This document shows positions 51,267 to 60,787 of a stretch of DNA of 64,000 bases, piece by piece. Source of the DNA: Acidobacteriota bacterium (lineage in GTDB: Bacteria > Acidobacteriota > Terriglobia > Terriglobales > Acidobacteriaceae); contig JAJYAE010000001.1 in the NCBI GenBank assembly GCA_021779695.1, forward strand, positions 1 through 64,000, written 5' to 3'. Position numbers and translations under genes: made by a program. The notes beneath the pieces were generated by a model. It made no database searches and had not been told where the DNA came from. It saw only the letters and a list, made by a program, of their open reading frames with translations. Each line of letters opens with the position of its first letter. Position 1 is the first letter of the stretch.

Positions 51267-52207
51267 TTACCGAACGCGCCATGCTGGCCGCCGTCCATAT
51301 CAGTATCTGGACTGCGATCAAACACGACCGGAAGGTCAGCCGGGAGGTTGCCGAGCAGCACGGAGCCTATGCCGGCGCCGGCCGTTACAACAAGCAACTG
51401 CTCCGGGAAGCGGAGCGACTGGAATCGCTGCGAACTCTATCCGGGCAGATTCGTCAGTACTTCTACAAAATCACGCTGCCCTGGTCCGACGAGGGTTATC
51501 GCCTGTTGCCAGCCCACTTCTACTTCGAACTGACCACGAAGATGCGGGAGTTCGAGCAGGCCTTCGCGCAGCAGGTGGAGGAGTTCTTGGCCGTCTATCC
51601 CAGCTACATCGAGCAGGTCCGGCCGGAGCTCAACGGACTCTTCCGGGAAGAAGATTACCCGTCGACGGACAAGCTGCGGAACAAGTTCGGGGTCAAACTC
51701 GAAGTCCTTCCCATCCCGAGCGGCAACGATTTCCGGGTGACGCTCTCTGAGGAAGAACAGGCGCGGGTGGCGCAGGAGATCGATGAGAATGTTCGGCAGT
51801 CGCTGCAGAAAGGGACTGAGGACTTGTGGACGCGGCTGAAGGGCGTCGTTGTTCACATGGTCGAGCGCCTCAATGAACCCGAGTCGCGCTTCCATGCTTC
51901 GCTGGTGACCAATATCTGCGAACTCGTCGAGTTGCTGCCTCGCCTCAACGTGAATCAGGATGAGGAACTCAACCGCTTTGCCGGGGAAATCCGGGATCGC
52001 CTCTGCGGGTTCACCGCTCGGGATCTCAAGAAGAACGAGATCCTCCGCGCGGCGACGGCGGACGATGCCGCGCAGATTCTCACGGAGATGGATGCGGTAC
52101 TGCGCGGACGCGAGGAGAAATCGGTGATTGATTGTCCAGAGAATGCCGTCAGAGCCGACGATATCTTCGCGCACATGGTCGCTTACATGGAGGCTCCAGC
52201 TTCATGA
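51263..52207 (+). CDS. DUF3150-like protein
   Basis: 314 residues from ATG 51263, overlapping the MoxR stop. ISIWTAIKHDRKVSREVAEQHGAYAGAGRYNKQLL, KITLPWSDEGYRLLPAHFYFELTTKMREFEQAF and a long helical middle (LWTRLKGVVVHMVERL) match the DUF3150 family found beside MoxR ATPases on plasmids and phages. No enzymatic motif. Function unknown. Confidence 0.75.
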   Translation: MITERAMLAAVHISIWTAIKHDRKVSREVAEQHGAYAGAGRYNKQLLREAERLESLRTLSGQIRQYFYKITLPWSDEGYRLLPAHFYFELTTKMREFEQAFAQQVEEFLAVYPSYIEQVRPELNGLFREEDYPSTDKLRNKFGVKLEVLPIPSGNDFRVTLSEEEQARVAQEIDENVRQSLQKGTEDLWTRLKGVVVHMVERLNEPESRFHASLVTNICELVELLPRLNVNQDEELNRFAGEIRDRLCGFTARDLKKNEILRAATADDAAQILTEMDAVLRGREEKSVIDCPENAVRADDIFAHMVAYMEAPAS

Positions 52208-52624
52208 CCACCGTGTGTGACTTGGCGCATAAGGTGGCTGCATTGTGAATGCATAGTATGGCAGTGCCCTCTGTCTACCCCCTTTGTAATAGCTGCGGCC
52301 CTATTACTCTGCAATACCGAGTTGAACCATGAGATGGCAGCAAGTGTGAATTGTGGGCATACAGTGATAGTGGGAAGCTGCAAGCGAGACGAGTTTGGAG
52401 GGCCTCCCGTTATCTCCAGTGGCAATATCCAGTTGCGCTGCCCCACACCTTCAACTCTCGGATCGCTACCGGATACGTCCACCGGGCTACTCGTTCGAGG
52501 TTCAACACCGTTCTCAAGCACCTACTCAGCAATATTGTCCTTCTTATCCTTGGGCCGCATTTCCTCGGCCATTGAAATGACCCCTTTGAACGTGTCAGTT
52601 GCTGGTCCTGACGCTCATGCACGT
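52208..52624. other. Junction between backbone and ABC cargo, no gene
   Basis: 417 bases. A frame of 156 codons exists on the plus strand but has no ribosome-binding site and reads as low-quality sequence. This is the left edge of the inserted efflux cargo. Confidence 0.4.
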
Positions 52625-53317
52625 TCATGTGTTCGACTGCCGGTTCTTGAAATGAAGCCAGCTCTCGGCAACGATCCAGTTGATTGAAAAGCCAATCCAA
52701 AAAGCGATCCCGAAGAACTGATGAGGACCGAGGTGCGTCAACCTGCTGGTGGCAAAGAAGACACCCATGACCGGTCGAGTTGTTGCGATGCCGAGAAGAA
52801 TGCAGATCGCTCTCGTTAGCCACCGCGTCTTCAGCAATGTCTGGCCGCGGACTCTATAAAGCCAGGCGCGGGCAAGCGAGAACAAAAATAGGCTGTCGTA
52901 GAAAAGGACGGCGCCGCGCTCGATCCACCCGCCAACAGCATATACGCTCATGGCATAGGCAGTTAGGCCGACAACCACTCCGAGTGGAAGCAGCCAGCGC
53001 TCAGGCCAGGTGAGAGATGAAAAGCGGCGGAAAATTGCAAACGGTGTCACTACCACGAAGGCGAGAGCCGGAACTATATGCGCCAGCGTGAGAGCCGCGT
53101 GGGAAGCGAATATCCGATCCAGTTCGACCATTTGGGGCGGCCCGGAGGATGATGGCATCGCAAGTGCGACAAGGCGCCGTATGACCGCAGCGACAGCGAT
53201 AGCAGTGCACATCCAGAACCCAAACCGGAGCCATAGCGGCGTCGCGGTGCTGTCAGCCGAGAGCCAACTCCCGTCTTTGGCAGTGTTGTTCAATTCATTC
53301 ACTCGACCTATCGGCAA
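52625..53317 (-). CDS. Multi-pass membrane protein (DUF2306-like)
   Basis: 230 residues with about six hydrophobic segments (for example FGFWMCTAIAVAAVI, LTLAHIVPALAFVVVTPFAIF, WLLPLGVVVGLTAYAMSVYAVGG, FYDSLFLFSLARAWL, AICILLGIATTRPVMGVFF, FFGIAFWIGFSINWIVAESWL). The histidine and GPHQF elements resemble DUF2306 proteins. It is the last gene of the ABC cargo operon; function unknown. Confidence 0.65.
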   Translation of the reverse strand: MPIGRVNELNNTAKDGSWLSADSTATPLWLRFGFWMCTAIAVAAVIRRLVALAMPSSSGPPQMVELDRIFASHAALTLAHIVPALAFVVVTPFAIFRRFSSLTWPERWLLPLGVVVGLTAYAMSVYAVGGWIERGAVLFYDSLFLFSLARAWLYRVRGQTLLKTRWLTRAICILLGIATTRPVMGVFFATSRLTHLGPHQFFGIAFWIGFSINWIVAESWLHFKNRQSNT

Positions 53318-53331
53318 AGCTCCTCAATGCC

Positions 53332-54048
53332 TCAATGGTCAGCGGCAGGTTGATGTACTGGCGCCGGGTTCGACGGAAGGAGGTTTCCTTTCTCGATGTG
53401 ATAGACGATTCCCGCATACTCGGCAGCATGCGGATCGTGGGTCACCATCACAACGGTTTTGCCGAATTTCTTGCACAGTTGCGCGAGCAATGTAAGGATT
53501 TCGTTGGCAGATACCGCGTCAAGATTTCCGGTAGGTTCATCCGCGAGGATCAGATCGGGATCGGTCACGAACGCCCTGGCGATCGCGACCCGCTGTTGCT
53601 GGCCACCTGAAAGTTCGCTGGGCAGGTGTTGCAGGCGCCCTTCAAGCCCTACAACGCGAAGTGCCCTATCCGCGTGCTCGCGGCGTTTTGCCGGCGAGAG
53701 CGAGGTGAGGCGCAAAGGAAGCTCGACGTTTCCCAGTGCGGTCAGCACGGGGATGAGATTGAACGACTGAAAGACGAAGCCCACGTGCGTGTTCCTCCAG
53801 CGAGCGACCTCCCGTTCGCGAAGTTGATGAGGATTCATGCCGAGAACCCGCACTTCGCCGGAGGTCGGCTTATCCAGCGCCGCGACAAGGTGCAGAAGCG
53901 TGGACTTTCCCGAACCGGATGGCCCCATCAACGCCACGAAGGCGCCCTTCTCAATCGCGAGGTCTACATCTTTGAGTGCAGTAACGTGAAACTGGTTTTT
54001 GACGAACTCTTTGGTGAGTCCCTGGCTTTCGATGATCGTTTCAGTCAT
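53332..54048 (-). CDS. ABC transporter ATPase (MacB/LolD type)
   Basis: 238 residues. Walker [10 protein letters not shown] (about 42-50), Q-loop VFQSFNLIP, signature [14 protein letters not shown], Walker [13 protein letters not shown] and H-loop VTHD are all present. Sequence is of the MacB/LolD/FtsE class that works with FtsX-type permeases. It overlaps the adaptor gene by four bases. With the adaptor and two permeases it forms an efflux or lipoprotein-type exporter. Confidence 0.95.
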   Translation of the reverse strand: MTETIIESQGLTKEFVKNQFHVTALKDVDLAIEKGAFVALMGPSGSGKSTLLHLVAALDKPTSGEVRVLGMNPHQLREREVARWRNTHVGFVFQSFNLIPVLTALGNVELPLRLTSLSPAKRREHADRALRVVGLEGRLQHLPSELSGGQQQRVAIARAFVTDPDLILADEPTGNLDAVSANEILTLLAQLCKKFGKTVVMVTHDPHAAEYAGIVYHIEKGNLLPSNPAPVHQPAADH

Positions 54049-55397
54049 GGTTGATCTCCTTCGACTCGAACTTTTTCTCCGTCTCTCAGATTTGCGGGTG
54101 GGTTGAGAATCACATCTTCGCCACCCTGCAGGCCCTGGGAAATTTTGACGCCCATGGGGGTGGTGGAGGTGGTTTGCACGTGGCGGCGCACCACTCTTCC
54201 TTCAGCGACCACAAAGACGGTCTGGTCTTTGACTGCTGCTGCAGGAATCGTGATGACCGGATTGACGGACTGTTCCTGGCGCGAGTGCGTTCGATCGACG
54301 AAGGCGACCGTTGCATTCATGTCGGGCCGAAGATGATTGTCCGGTTGCAGGATCTGCACCTTCACCTGAACCGTCGCCTTTTGCCGGTTGGCGACCGGGG
54401 AAATTTCAACCAGCTTGCCATTGTATTTCCGATCGGGATATGCATCAGTGGTCACGATCGCCTTGCTGCCTATACGTATTTTCGAAAAATCGTTCTCAGA
54501 AATGTCGAGTTCGACCTGGAGGTCATTCAGATCGGCGAGGGTGACGACGTATCCCTTCGCTCCCTTGTCGCCGACAAAGCCGTTCGTGACAAACTCACCC
54601 ACCTCTACAGCTCGCTCCAGAACGCGTCCGTCAATGGGAGATCGAATGACGGTGTTGTTTTCCTGGTCCTTGTCGTAGGCTAGGAGCCCATCGGCTTGCT
54701 CGACCTCGCCCTTCATGGCGTCGATCTCTTCTTGCCTCGGTCCTTTTTCGACCAGGTCATAAGCGTCTTTGAGCGAGTTCACCTTGGCCTGCAGATTCTT
54801 GTAGTTGTATTGCGCGGTGTCGAAGTCCTGCCGGGAGATGATCCCGTCGTGATAGAGCGCGTTGCTTCGCTCAAATGAGAGACGGCTGCTGGTCAGGTCG
54901 GCCTGCACTTGCAGGAGATTCGCCTGTGCCTGGGTGATTTCCTGAGGACGGGAGCCGTGCTTGAGTTCCAGAAGCTTGGCTTCGAGATTAGCGAGATTGC
55001 CTTTGGCCTGTTCGACCTGGGCTCGGTACTCGGTGTCTTCCAGACGAACGAGGACTTCTCCTTTTTTGACGGCGCTGCCTTCGTCCACACCGATCCATGA
55101 CACCTTTCCACTCACCTTGGAAGCCACCTGGATTTCGTGGTGCGCGACGATATAGCCGGTGGCATTGAGAATAACGGGGGTGTCGCCTGTGATAGCGCTC
55201 TGCGCCGCCCTCACGCGGGTCACTTCGACGAGTGGCGCCGAATCGTGAAGTTCGTATGCGGTGATCACAGCGGCCGCTCCAATCGCAATAATCGCAGCCA
55301 GAATGCTCCACCGTGCTCCTGGACGCCTCTTCGGGTCCGGCTCCCGAGTTCGTTCAATGCGCAGACCTTCCAGCTCGGAATCGAGGTTAGGCTTCAT
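54045..55397 (-). CDS. Periplasmic adaptor (HlyD/MacA family)
   Basis: 450 residues from ATG 55397. One N-terminal membrane helix (about 31-48) is followed by a lipoyl-like half ([47 protein letters not shown]), a long coiled-coil hairpin ([23 protein letters not shown]...[20 protein letters not shown]), the second lipoyl half ([22 protein letters not shown]) and beta-barrel domains. It bridges the inner-membrane ABC permeases to an outer-membrane channel. No TolC-like gene is in the cargo. Confidence 0.93.
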   Translation of the reverse strand: MKPNLDSELEGLRIERTREPDPKRRPGARWSILAAIIAIGAAAVITAYELHDSAPLVEVTRVRAAQSAITGDTPVILNATGYIVAHHEIQVASKVSGKVSWIGVDEGSAVKKGEVLVRLEDTEYRAQVEQAKGNLANLEAKLLELKHGSRPQEITQAQANLLQVQADLTSSRLSFERSNALYHDGIISRQDFDTAQYNYKNLQAKVNSLKDAYDLVEKGPRQEEIDAMKGEVEQADGLLAYDKDQENNTVIRSPIDGRVLERAVEVGEFVTNGFVGDKGAKGYVVTLADLNDLQVELDISENDFSKIRIGSKAIVTTDAYPDRKYNGKLVEISPVANRQKATVQVKVQILQPDNHLRPDMNATVAFVDRTHSRQEQSVNPVITIPAAAVKDQTVFVVAEGRVVRRHVQTTSTTPMGVKISQGLQGGEDVILNPPANLRDGEKVRVEGDQP

Positions 55398-56550
55398 GCA
55401 GCGCCCCCAGGATCTCTTTCTTTGCAGCATTCCGCGCAGGGAAAAATCCTCCTATCGCCCCGACAATTGCAGCAAAGATAACGCCGATGGCCATAGTGGA
55501 GAGGCCGACGCGGAAGTGGAAGGCAATTTCACTGAACGTGAAGAAGTTGCCGACGCCGGTTGTGACGCCATTCAACGGCAGGGTGATGAGACAACCCAGG
55601 AGGCCGGCGGCGATGGAAAGCAACAACGCCTCGATGAGGAAGCTCACCAGAATGCTCGCGCGCGAAAAGCCGAGCACGCGGAGCGTACCGATTTCCCGGC
55701 TTCGCCGCGAAACCGCGGCATACATGGTGTTCATGGCCGCGAAGCTGCTGCCGATGGCCATGATGATGGCGACGAGGATGCCGAGAAATTCCAGCGGCGC
55801 ACCGGAGGATGTCTGACTGGCGTAATACGCGGGCTCCGAAAGAGCGGTCAGGTTCAATTGCCGGTCGGCGCCGATCGTCTTGATTAGCACGGGAACTTCT
55901 GCCGGGCCAATCGCGCGGACAAGGATCGAGCTCAGATTGTCTTCGCGGTTGTAGTCAGAGCTGACTTGGTTCAGGTCACCCCAGATCTCGCTGTTGAGCG
56001 CCGATTGCCCGCCATCCATGATCCCGACGACCAACCAATCGCCCTTGCCAAAGCGTAGATTCCGGCCCAACTGGGTATCCGGATAGCGCTGCGCAATAGA
56101 CTTGCCGACGACGATCTCCCGATGCCCCGCTTGAAACCACCGTCCGCTCGCCAGGTGCACGTTTCGCATCGCAATGCCAACCGGGAGGAGCCCGCGCAGT
56201 GTGACGTTCATGCCTTTGGGGTCATCGAGGCTGGGGAGATTGATCACCTGGACCATTTCGAGCGACGCCGTCGACTCATTGGCGTTGTTCTTCGCGATCC
56301 CGCTCATGGTACGCAGCAATTCGTACGACTCACGAGAAACAGAACTTCCCAGCTCCGAGTTGCCTCCCTTGCGCAGCACGAGAATCTGAAGCGGGTTCCC
56401 GGTGTTCGCGAAGGTGGTCCGAAGTCCGTTCACGAGCGCCAACGACGAGACGAGGACAGCAACTGTTAGCGCGATTCCGGCCACCGTCATCAATGTGGTT
56501 GTCTTGCGGACGACGAGATTGCGAATGTTATATGTGAGAGGAATGTTCAT
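55387..56550 (-). CDS. ABC permease, FtsX family (1)
   Basis: 387 residues. TM1 (about 17-38), MacB-like periplasmic domain ([37 protein letters not shown]), then three C-terminal helices with [58 protein letters not shown]. It overlaps the adaptor gene by 11 bases and follows a second permease three bases away. Half of a heterodimeric permease. Confidence 0.93.
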   Translation of the reverse strand: MNIPLTYNIRNLVVRKTTTLMTVAGIALTVAVLVSSLALVNGLRTTFANTGNPLQILVLRKGGNSELGSSVSRESYELLRTMSGIAKNNANESTASLEMVQVINLPSLDDPKGMNVTLRGLLPVGIAMRNVHLASGRWFQAGHREIVVGKSIAQRYPDTQLGRNLRFGKGDWLVVGIMDGGQSALNSEIWGDLNQVSSDYNREDNLSSILVRAIGPAEVPVLIKTIGADRQLNLTALSEPAYYASQTSSGAPLEFLGILVAIIMAIGSSFAAMNTMYAAVSRRSREIGTLRVLGFSRASILVSFLIEALLLSIAAGLLGCLITLPLNGVTTGVGNFFTFSEIAFHFRVGLSTMAIGVIFAAIVGAIGGFFPARNAAKKEILGALHEA

Positions 56551-56553
56551 GGT

Positions 56554-57735
56554 TCACCCCGTATGCCTCAGCGATTCGACGATCGGAGCACGCGCCGCAG
56601 AGAGCGCGGGAAAAAGGGCGCTGGCCGCCGAGACCGAGATGGCGACCAGCACCGTAAGAAGAGCGCTGAGCGGCGTCATCGAGAACGACCGCAAGGATTG
56701 CACAAACGCGGAGCCATGATGGGCGGCCTGCGCGATTCCCAGACTGAGAACAACGGCAATCGCGCAGCCCACAATACCGCCCACCAACCCGATAAAGACC
56801 GATTCGCTGAGGATCATAGTGAGTACTTCAGACGCCGAAAATCCGAGGGTCTTGAGGATCCCTACTTCCCGGATCCGCTCCCGGACCGACATGGAGATGG
56901 TGTTGGCAGAAACAAGCAGAATGGTGAACGTGACGGCGCCGCCGATGGCGAGCAGGAAGAGCTTCACGTTGCCCACGAACGACACGAAACTGAGCATGAA
57001 GGCATGCTCGCTCTCAGAGCGCGTGGGGGCCGGCGATTCTGCGAATGTTGCGTCGATTGCGGACGCCACGCTCGCAACATCATTCTGCGAGCTGGTTTCG
57101 ACGTAATATTGCTGCACCATGTCGTGGCGAGGATCGGTCGCCGGAAGGCTGTCCTGCAGATAGGCACGGTTGAAATAAAGAACTTCGCTGTCGGCGGGAT
57201 CATCGAAGATGCCCACAAGCGTTAGCTCCAGCGTCACGGGCGTCATCGTGCCGACTAAATTGATGCGCTCGCCGATCTTCCAGCCGAGCTTGTTCGCCAG
57301 CGCCCGCGACGCGACGCAAGCAGTCTTCTGCTGTTCGAAGGCGGCAATCTGATCCTGCGGCATTCGGAACTCGGGATACACATTGAAGAGATGATCGGGC
57401 TCAACTCCGAATTGCGCGAAGTTGTTCTTCGGGTCCCGCGCGTCCTTGTATGTGCCCCCAAACCATCGCAGGCTCGTCACATCCTTGACGCCGGGAATCT
57501 CCGCGATCTTTTTCTCGTAGGACAAGGGAAGGTCTTGCGTGAGGGAGACTTTGTGGTGAACCACGAGGCGAAGCGCCTGGCCGGGAGTTGCGGGAGCGGA
57601 GAGGAAGAGCGCGTGATAGAGCGCCATCAGGACCGCAAGCAGGCAGAACGAGAGGGCCACGCTCGCCATCGTCAGAAAGGCGCGGCGCTTGCTGCGCAAG
57701 GCGTTTTTCACGATGAATAGCAAATAGTCGCGCAT
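56554..57735 (-). CDS. ABC permease, FtsX family (2)
   Basis: 393 residues from ATG 57735, with GGGAGGG upstream; a TTG at 57753 is less likely. TM1 (KRRAFLTMASVALSFCLLAVLMALYHALFL), periplasmic domain, then TM2-4 with GGAVTFTILLVSANTISMSVRERIREVGILKTLGFSASEVLTMILSESVFIGLVGG, the FtsX signature. First gene of the cluster on the minus strand, preceding its partner permease. About 29% longer periplasmic part than minimal FtsX, as usual for MacB-like exporters. Confidence 0.93.
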   Translation of the reverse strand: MRDYLLFIVKNALRSKRRAFLTMASVALSFCLLAVLMALYHALFLSAPATPGQALRLVVHHKVSLTQDLPLSYEKKIAEIPGVKDVTSLRWFGGTYKDARDPKNNFAQFGVEPDHLFNVYPEFRMPQDQIAAFEQQKTACVASRALANKLGWKIGERINLVGTMTPVTLELTLVGIFDDPADSEVLYFNRAYLQDSLPATDPRHDMVQQYYVETSSQNDVASVASAIDATFAESPAPTRSESEHAFMLSFVSFVGNVKLFLLAIGGAVTFTILLVSANTISMSVRERIREVGILKTLGFSASEVLTMILSESVFIGLVGGIVGCAIAVVLSLGIAQAAHHGSAFVQSLRSFSMTPLSALLTVLVAISVSAASALFPALSAARAPIVESLRHTG

Positions 57736-57777
57736 CGGTTCATTCCCTCCCAAGGTGATTGACTTGTTTAGGCGCAG

Positions 57778-58476
57778 CTACGGAGCAACACCGCTATCCG
57801 CAGAGTGCACAGTTGTGCGGCTTCTCGTCAGTGCGACAGCGACCGACAGCATCCAGAAGAAGCCCAAATATCGGGTTATCGGAATGAAGAAGTTTGCCGG
57901 GTACGCGATGAGGCTCAACGAGGAGAGCTCTCCTGCCAAGGCAACGACCATTCCAAGAACAACAATCCAGCGCGGACTAAGCCGCATGAAGTAGCTTGTG
58001 ACGGACACACCCGCGGCCAGCAGGCCGAATCCAACCGCGTAGACGACTCCTCCGAGCAGGAAGTCGAGAAAATCAATCGCCTTCACGACTGGCCCTGAGG
58101 CCGATACTTCAGGAACGGACAACATCCAGCCGACGGTGGCGGAAAGAAGCAATGCAATCGTGGCAATCAGGCCGCCGAGCAGAGCGATGTTCGTTCCTGC
58201 AGCGCGGACGCCCATGAAGTGCAACCGGCTGACGGTTGTGACTGCGAAAATCCCCAGGGGAATCGCGGAGCCAAACAGGAAGAAGCTGCTCATGCGAACG
58301 GCCGTTGGGCTCTGCGCAAAGAACGCGCGCAGGGCCTCAGCGGGCGCGAAAGGGGTTACGTAAGACGTCCCATGTCGGAGCGCCGCTGCTGCTGCAAGGC
58401 CGGCCGCGAAGAGCAGGATGGAAACCGCTGCGAGCGGGATCAAAGAGGGACCACGGAATCGAGAAGTATGTTTCAT
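57778..58476 (-). CDS. Multi-pass membrane protein (DUF4386-like)
   Basis: 232 residues with six hydrophobic segments (for example SLIPLAAVSILLFAAGLAAAAAL, SFFLFGSAIPLGIFAVTTV, IALLGGLIATIALLLSATVGWML, FLDFLLGGVVYAVGFGLLAAGVSV, WIVVLGMVVALAGELSSLSLI). Layout resembles DUF4386 proteins. It is divergent from the MarR gene and precedes the ABC genes, probably regulated with them. Confidence 0.7.
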   Translation of the reverse strand: MKHTSRFRGPSLIPLAAVSILLFAAGLAAAAALRHGTSYVTPFAPAEALRAFFAQSPTAVRMSSFFLFGSAIPLGIFAVTTVSRLHFMGVRAAGTNIALLGGLIATIALLLSATVGWMLSVPEVSASGPVVKAIDFLDFLLGGVVYAVGFGLLAAGVSVTSYFMRLSPRWIVVLGMVVALAGELSSLSLIAYPANFFIPITRYLGFFWMLSVAVALTRSRTTVHSADSGVAP

Positions 58477-58502
58477 AACAAAATCATTTATACAAGAAAC
58501 GA

Positions 58503-58516
58503 ATTACATATGCAAT
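58503..58516. promoter_or_regulatory. Palindrome around CATATG, likely MarR operator
   Basis: ATTACATATGCAAT is an imperfect palindrome (12 of 14 positions symmetric) in the 53-base AT-rich divergent region between the membrane-protein gene and the MarR gene. Position fits autoregulation and control of the cargo operon. Confidence 0.45.
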
Positions 58517-58529
58517 AATTATTTTCAAT

Positions 58530-59069
58530 ATGACTCACGGCCAGAAGGGAATCGGACAACCGGCGTTCCTGCTTGCGCAGCTTGGAGCGCACGCCGCATC
58601 GCAATTTGCTGAAAGATTGGAGGTTTTCGAACTCACGCCCCCGGACGCTGGAATCCTGCGGATGCTGCGCATCGCAGCGGGCCTGAGCCAACAGGAACTT
58701 GCGGCGAGGCTGCGAATTCACCCCAGCCGCATGGTGGCGATCGTGGACAACCTCGAAAAACGGGGCCTCGTCGAGCGCAGAGCCAACCCGGATGACCGGC
58801 GCTTGTATTCCCTCTACCTCGCAAAGAATGGTGAGGGAGCCTTAGAGAACATCGGCAAGGTCGCGCGGGAGCACCAGGATTCTTTACTCGCAGCGCTGAG
58901 CAGCGAAGAGCGCGACCAGCTTGGCAATCTATTGCTGCGCATCGCCGATCAGCAGGGCCTCATCCGAGGAGTTCATCCGGGGTATCAACGTCTGGGAAGC
59001 CCGAAGCGCACCGCGGCCAACGATACTCAAGACGACGGCCGTCCCGCTGGGCAATCACGAGATCGCTGA
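58530..59069 (+). CDS. MarR-family transcriptional regulator
   Basis: 179 residues. ELTPPDAGILRMLRIAAGLSQQELAARLRIHPSRMVAIVDNLEKRGLVERRANPDDRRLYSLYLAKNG is the MarR winged helix with the D-x-R wing motif. Helices at both ends form the dimer interface. No ribosome-binding site is visible before ATG 58530. It is divergently placed from the membrane and ABC genes, so it likely represses them until an exported compound binds. Confidence 0.92.
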   Translation: MTHGQKGIGQPAFLLAQLGAHAASQFAERLEVFELTPPDAGILRMLRIAAGLSQQELAARLRIHPSRMVAIVDNLEKRGLVERRANPDDRRLYSLYLAKNGEGALENIGKVAREHQDSLLAALSSEERDQLGNLLLRIADQQGLIRGVHPGYQRLGSPKRTAANDTQDDGRPAGQSRDR

Positions 59070-59386
59070 CACCTCGCTCGTCCCGCAGACCGTTTCCCTT
59101 GCCTCTCGAGGGTAGTCGCATTATTCGCTCTAGCGGAGCCAATAAGGTATACCAGCAATTTGGCAAGCGCTGATTCGATTCTCAGATAGCCCGTTAAACG
59201 CCCCAGTCCTTCATCCATTCCTCAAAGCGCTCCACGATCGGTCATGCCGGCTCTTCCGTCACTCCCGATGCGGGCCGGAGGATCTCTGGGAGCAGCGTCT
59301 CTCGAATCAGTGAAGAATCAGGGACAGTTGCACAGGGGCGGTTCCTTCTTGCCACGGCCACTTTATGAATACAGGGACGCCAATTT
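59070..59386. other. Right junction of the ABC cargo, no gene
   Basis: 317 bases between MarR and the metallopeptidase/VWA gene. No coherent frame or inverted repeat of a transposon was seen. The upstream region of the VWA gene has only a weak AGGGACG site. Confidence 0.4.
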
Positions 59387-60616
59387 ATGCTTCCAATCAC
59401 ACACCAGATCCCAAGCGAGGTCCGCATTCAGAAGGCGCGGACCACGCTGCTTCTCGATCATCCCTTCTTCGGCACTCTGCTCTTCAGGCTCGGCGGCAAG
59501 GCGTCACGGTCGGTCGCGACAATGGCAACCGATGGAGTGTCGCTCTTCTATAACCCCGAATTCGTAGACACACTGAATGCGGGAGAACTGGCCGGCGTTC
59601 TTGCTCACGAGGTCATGCATCCGGCCCTGCAGCACCACACACGCCGCGGCGATCGGAGTCCGGTGCGGTGGAATATGGCGTGTGACTATGCAATCAATCC
59701 CATTCTGCTTGATGCCGGTCTGACATTGCCCAAAGACGTGCTTATCGACAACCGGTTCCGCGGGATGAGCGCGGAGCGGATCTACAACCTGATCGAGGAG
59801 GACGAAAAGGAGCAGGGATCCACCGGCCAGTCTGAGAGCCAGACAGAAAATGGTTCAGGCGGATCGGAGGATGGTTCTCTTCAAAACGATCCTTGTGGCG
59901 ACGAACCCTCCGCTCCATCGACTCCGGGCGGCGTAGGGCAGGTACTCGATGCGCCGGCGCCGGAAGAAGAAGACGGTCCCTCGATCGCAGAGCAAGCTCG
60001 CGAATGGCAGATCGCCGTCGAACAGGCTGAGACGGTCGCGAAGGTCGCCGGCAAACTTCCGGGAGGCACAGTCCGCGCTCTCGAAGCCGCCCAGGCTGCG
60101 AAAGTGGACTGGCGCGAGCTGCTGCGCCGGGCCTGGTCCGATACGATCCCGTCCGACTACGCCTGGACGCGTCCCAACCGGCGTCATATCTGGTCCGGAT
60201 TATATCTGCCAGGGATCACATCGGAAGGGGTGGGAGAGATCACGATTGCCGTTGACTGCTCCGGGTCGGTTAGTCCCCGGCAGTTGGGCCTGTTCGAAGC
60301 GGAGATTCGGTCGATCCTGGCTGGACAGCGTCCGCGGCTTGTCCATGTGCTGTACTTTGATGCGGCCGTCCAAAAAGTGGAGACCTACCAAGCCGGGCAG
60401 CCGGTTTCGCTCTGTCCAGTTGGTGGAGGCGGAACGGATTTCCGACCATGCTTCGAATGGCTTGAGGAAAATGGCATCGTGCCGCAGTCGTTGGTGTTTC
60501 TTACCGATCTTTGCGGCACGTTTCCAAGTGATGCACCGCCGTTTCCGGTGCTTTGGGCATCAACTGAGGCTCGAAGAGCGCCATTTGGGCAGGTGGTTTG
60601 GATGGAGGCAGCCTGA
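59387..60616 (+). CDS. Putative metallopeptidase/VWA-like protein (DUF2201 type)
   Basis: 409 residues. The N-terminal domain has HEVMHPALQHH (H74-H78, zinc-binding HExxH-like) in LAGVLAHEVMH, followed by MACDYAINPILLDAGLTLP. The middle is acidic, low-complexity. The C-terminal VWA-like domain (about 285-405) has the metal-binding DCSGS (D290), GGGGTDF and LTDL. This pair of domains is the DUF2201 N-terminal plus VWA layout that accompanies MoxR ATPases. It is the missing third member of the MoxR-DUF3150 set, now 7.2 kb away because cargo lies between. Confidence 0.85.
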   Translation: MLPITHQIPSEVRIQKARTTLLLDHPFFGTLLFRLGGKASRSVATMATDGVSLFYNPEFVDTLNAGELAGVLAHEVMHPALQHHTRRGDRSPVRWNMACDYAINPILLDAGLTLPKDVLIDNRFRGMSAERIYNLIEEDEKEQGSTGQSESQTENGSGGSEDGSLQNDPCGDEPSAPSTPGGVGQVLDAPAPEEEDGPSIAEQAREWQIAVEQAETVAKVAGKLPGGTVRALEAAQAAKVDWRELLRRAWSDTIPSDYAWTRPNRRHIWSGLYLPGITSEGVGEITIAVDCSGSVSPRQLGLFEAEIRSILAGQRPRLVHVLYFDAAVQKVETYQAGQPVSLCPVGGGGTDFRPCFEWLEENGIVPQSLVFLTDLCGTFPSDAPPFPVLWASTEARRAPFGQVVWMEAA

Positions 60617-60787
60617 AGCTTCAGACCGTTCGGAGCCATTGTCGCTCGTCCCTACATGCGGCATCGTCTGCTCGATTCTTGTGCGCAATCTCTTCCGCGC
60701 GGCAATCGGTTCGGGCGCACTTGTCGCGAACGCGACTCTCAAATTTCGACGGCTGGCGCCCGCCGATCAGCAGTTTTGGAGACACCT

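Noticed and set aside
52217..52687. 156-codon frame after DUF3150
   Set aside because: No ribosome-binding site, overlaps the minus-strand membrane gene and has no coherent fold pattern.
53010..53495. 161-codon plus-strand frame over the membrane protein and ABC ATPase
   Set aside because: Antisense to well-supported genes.
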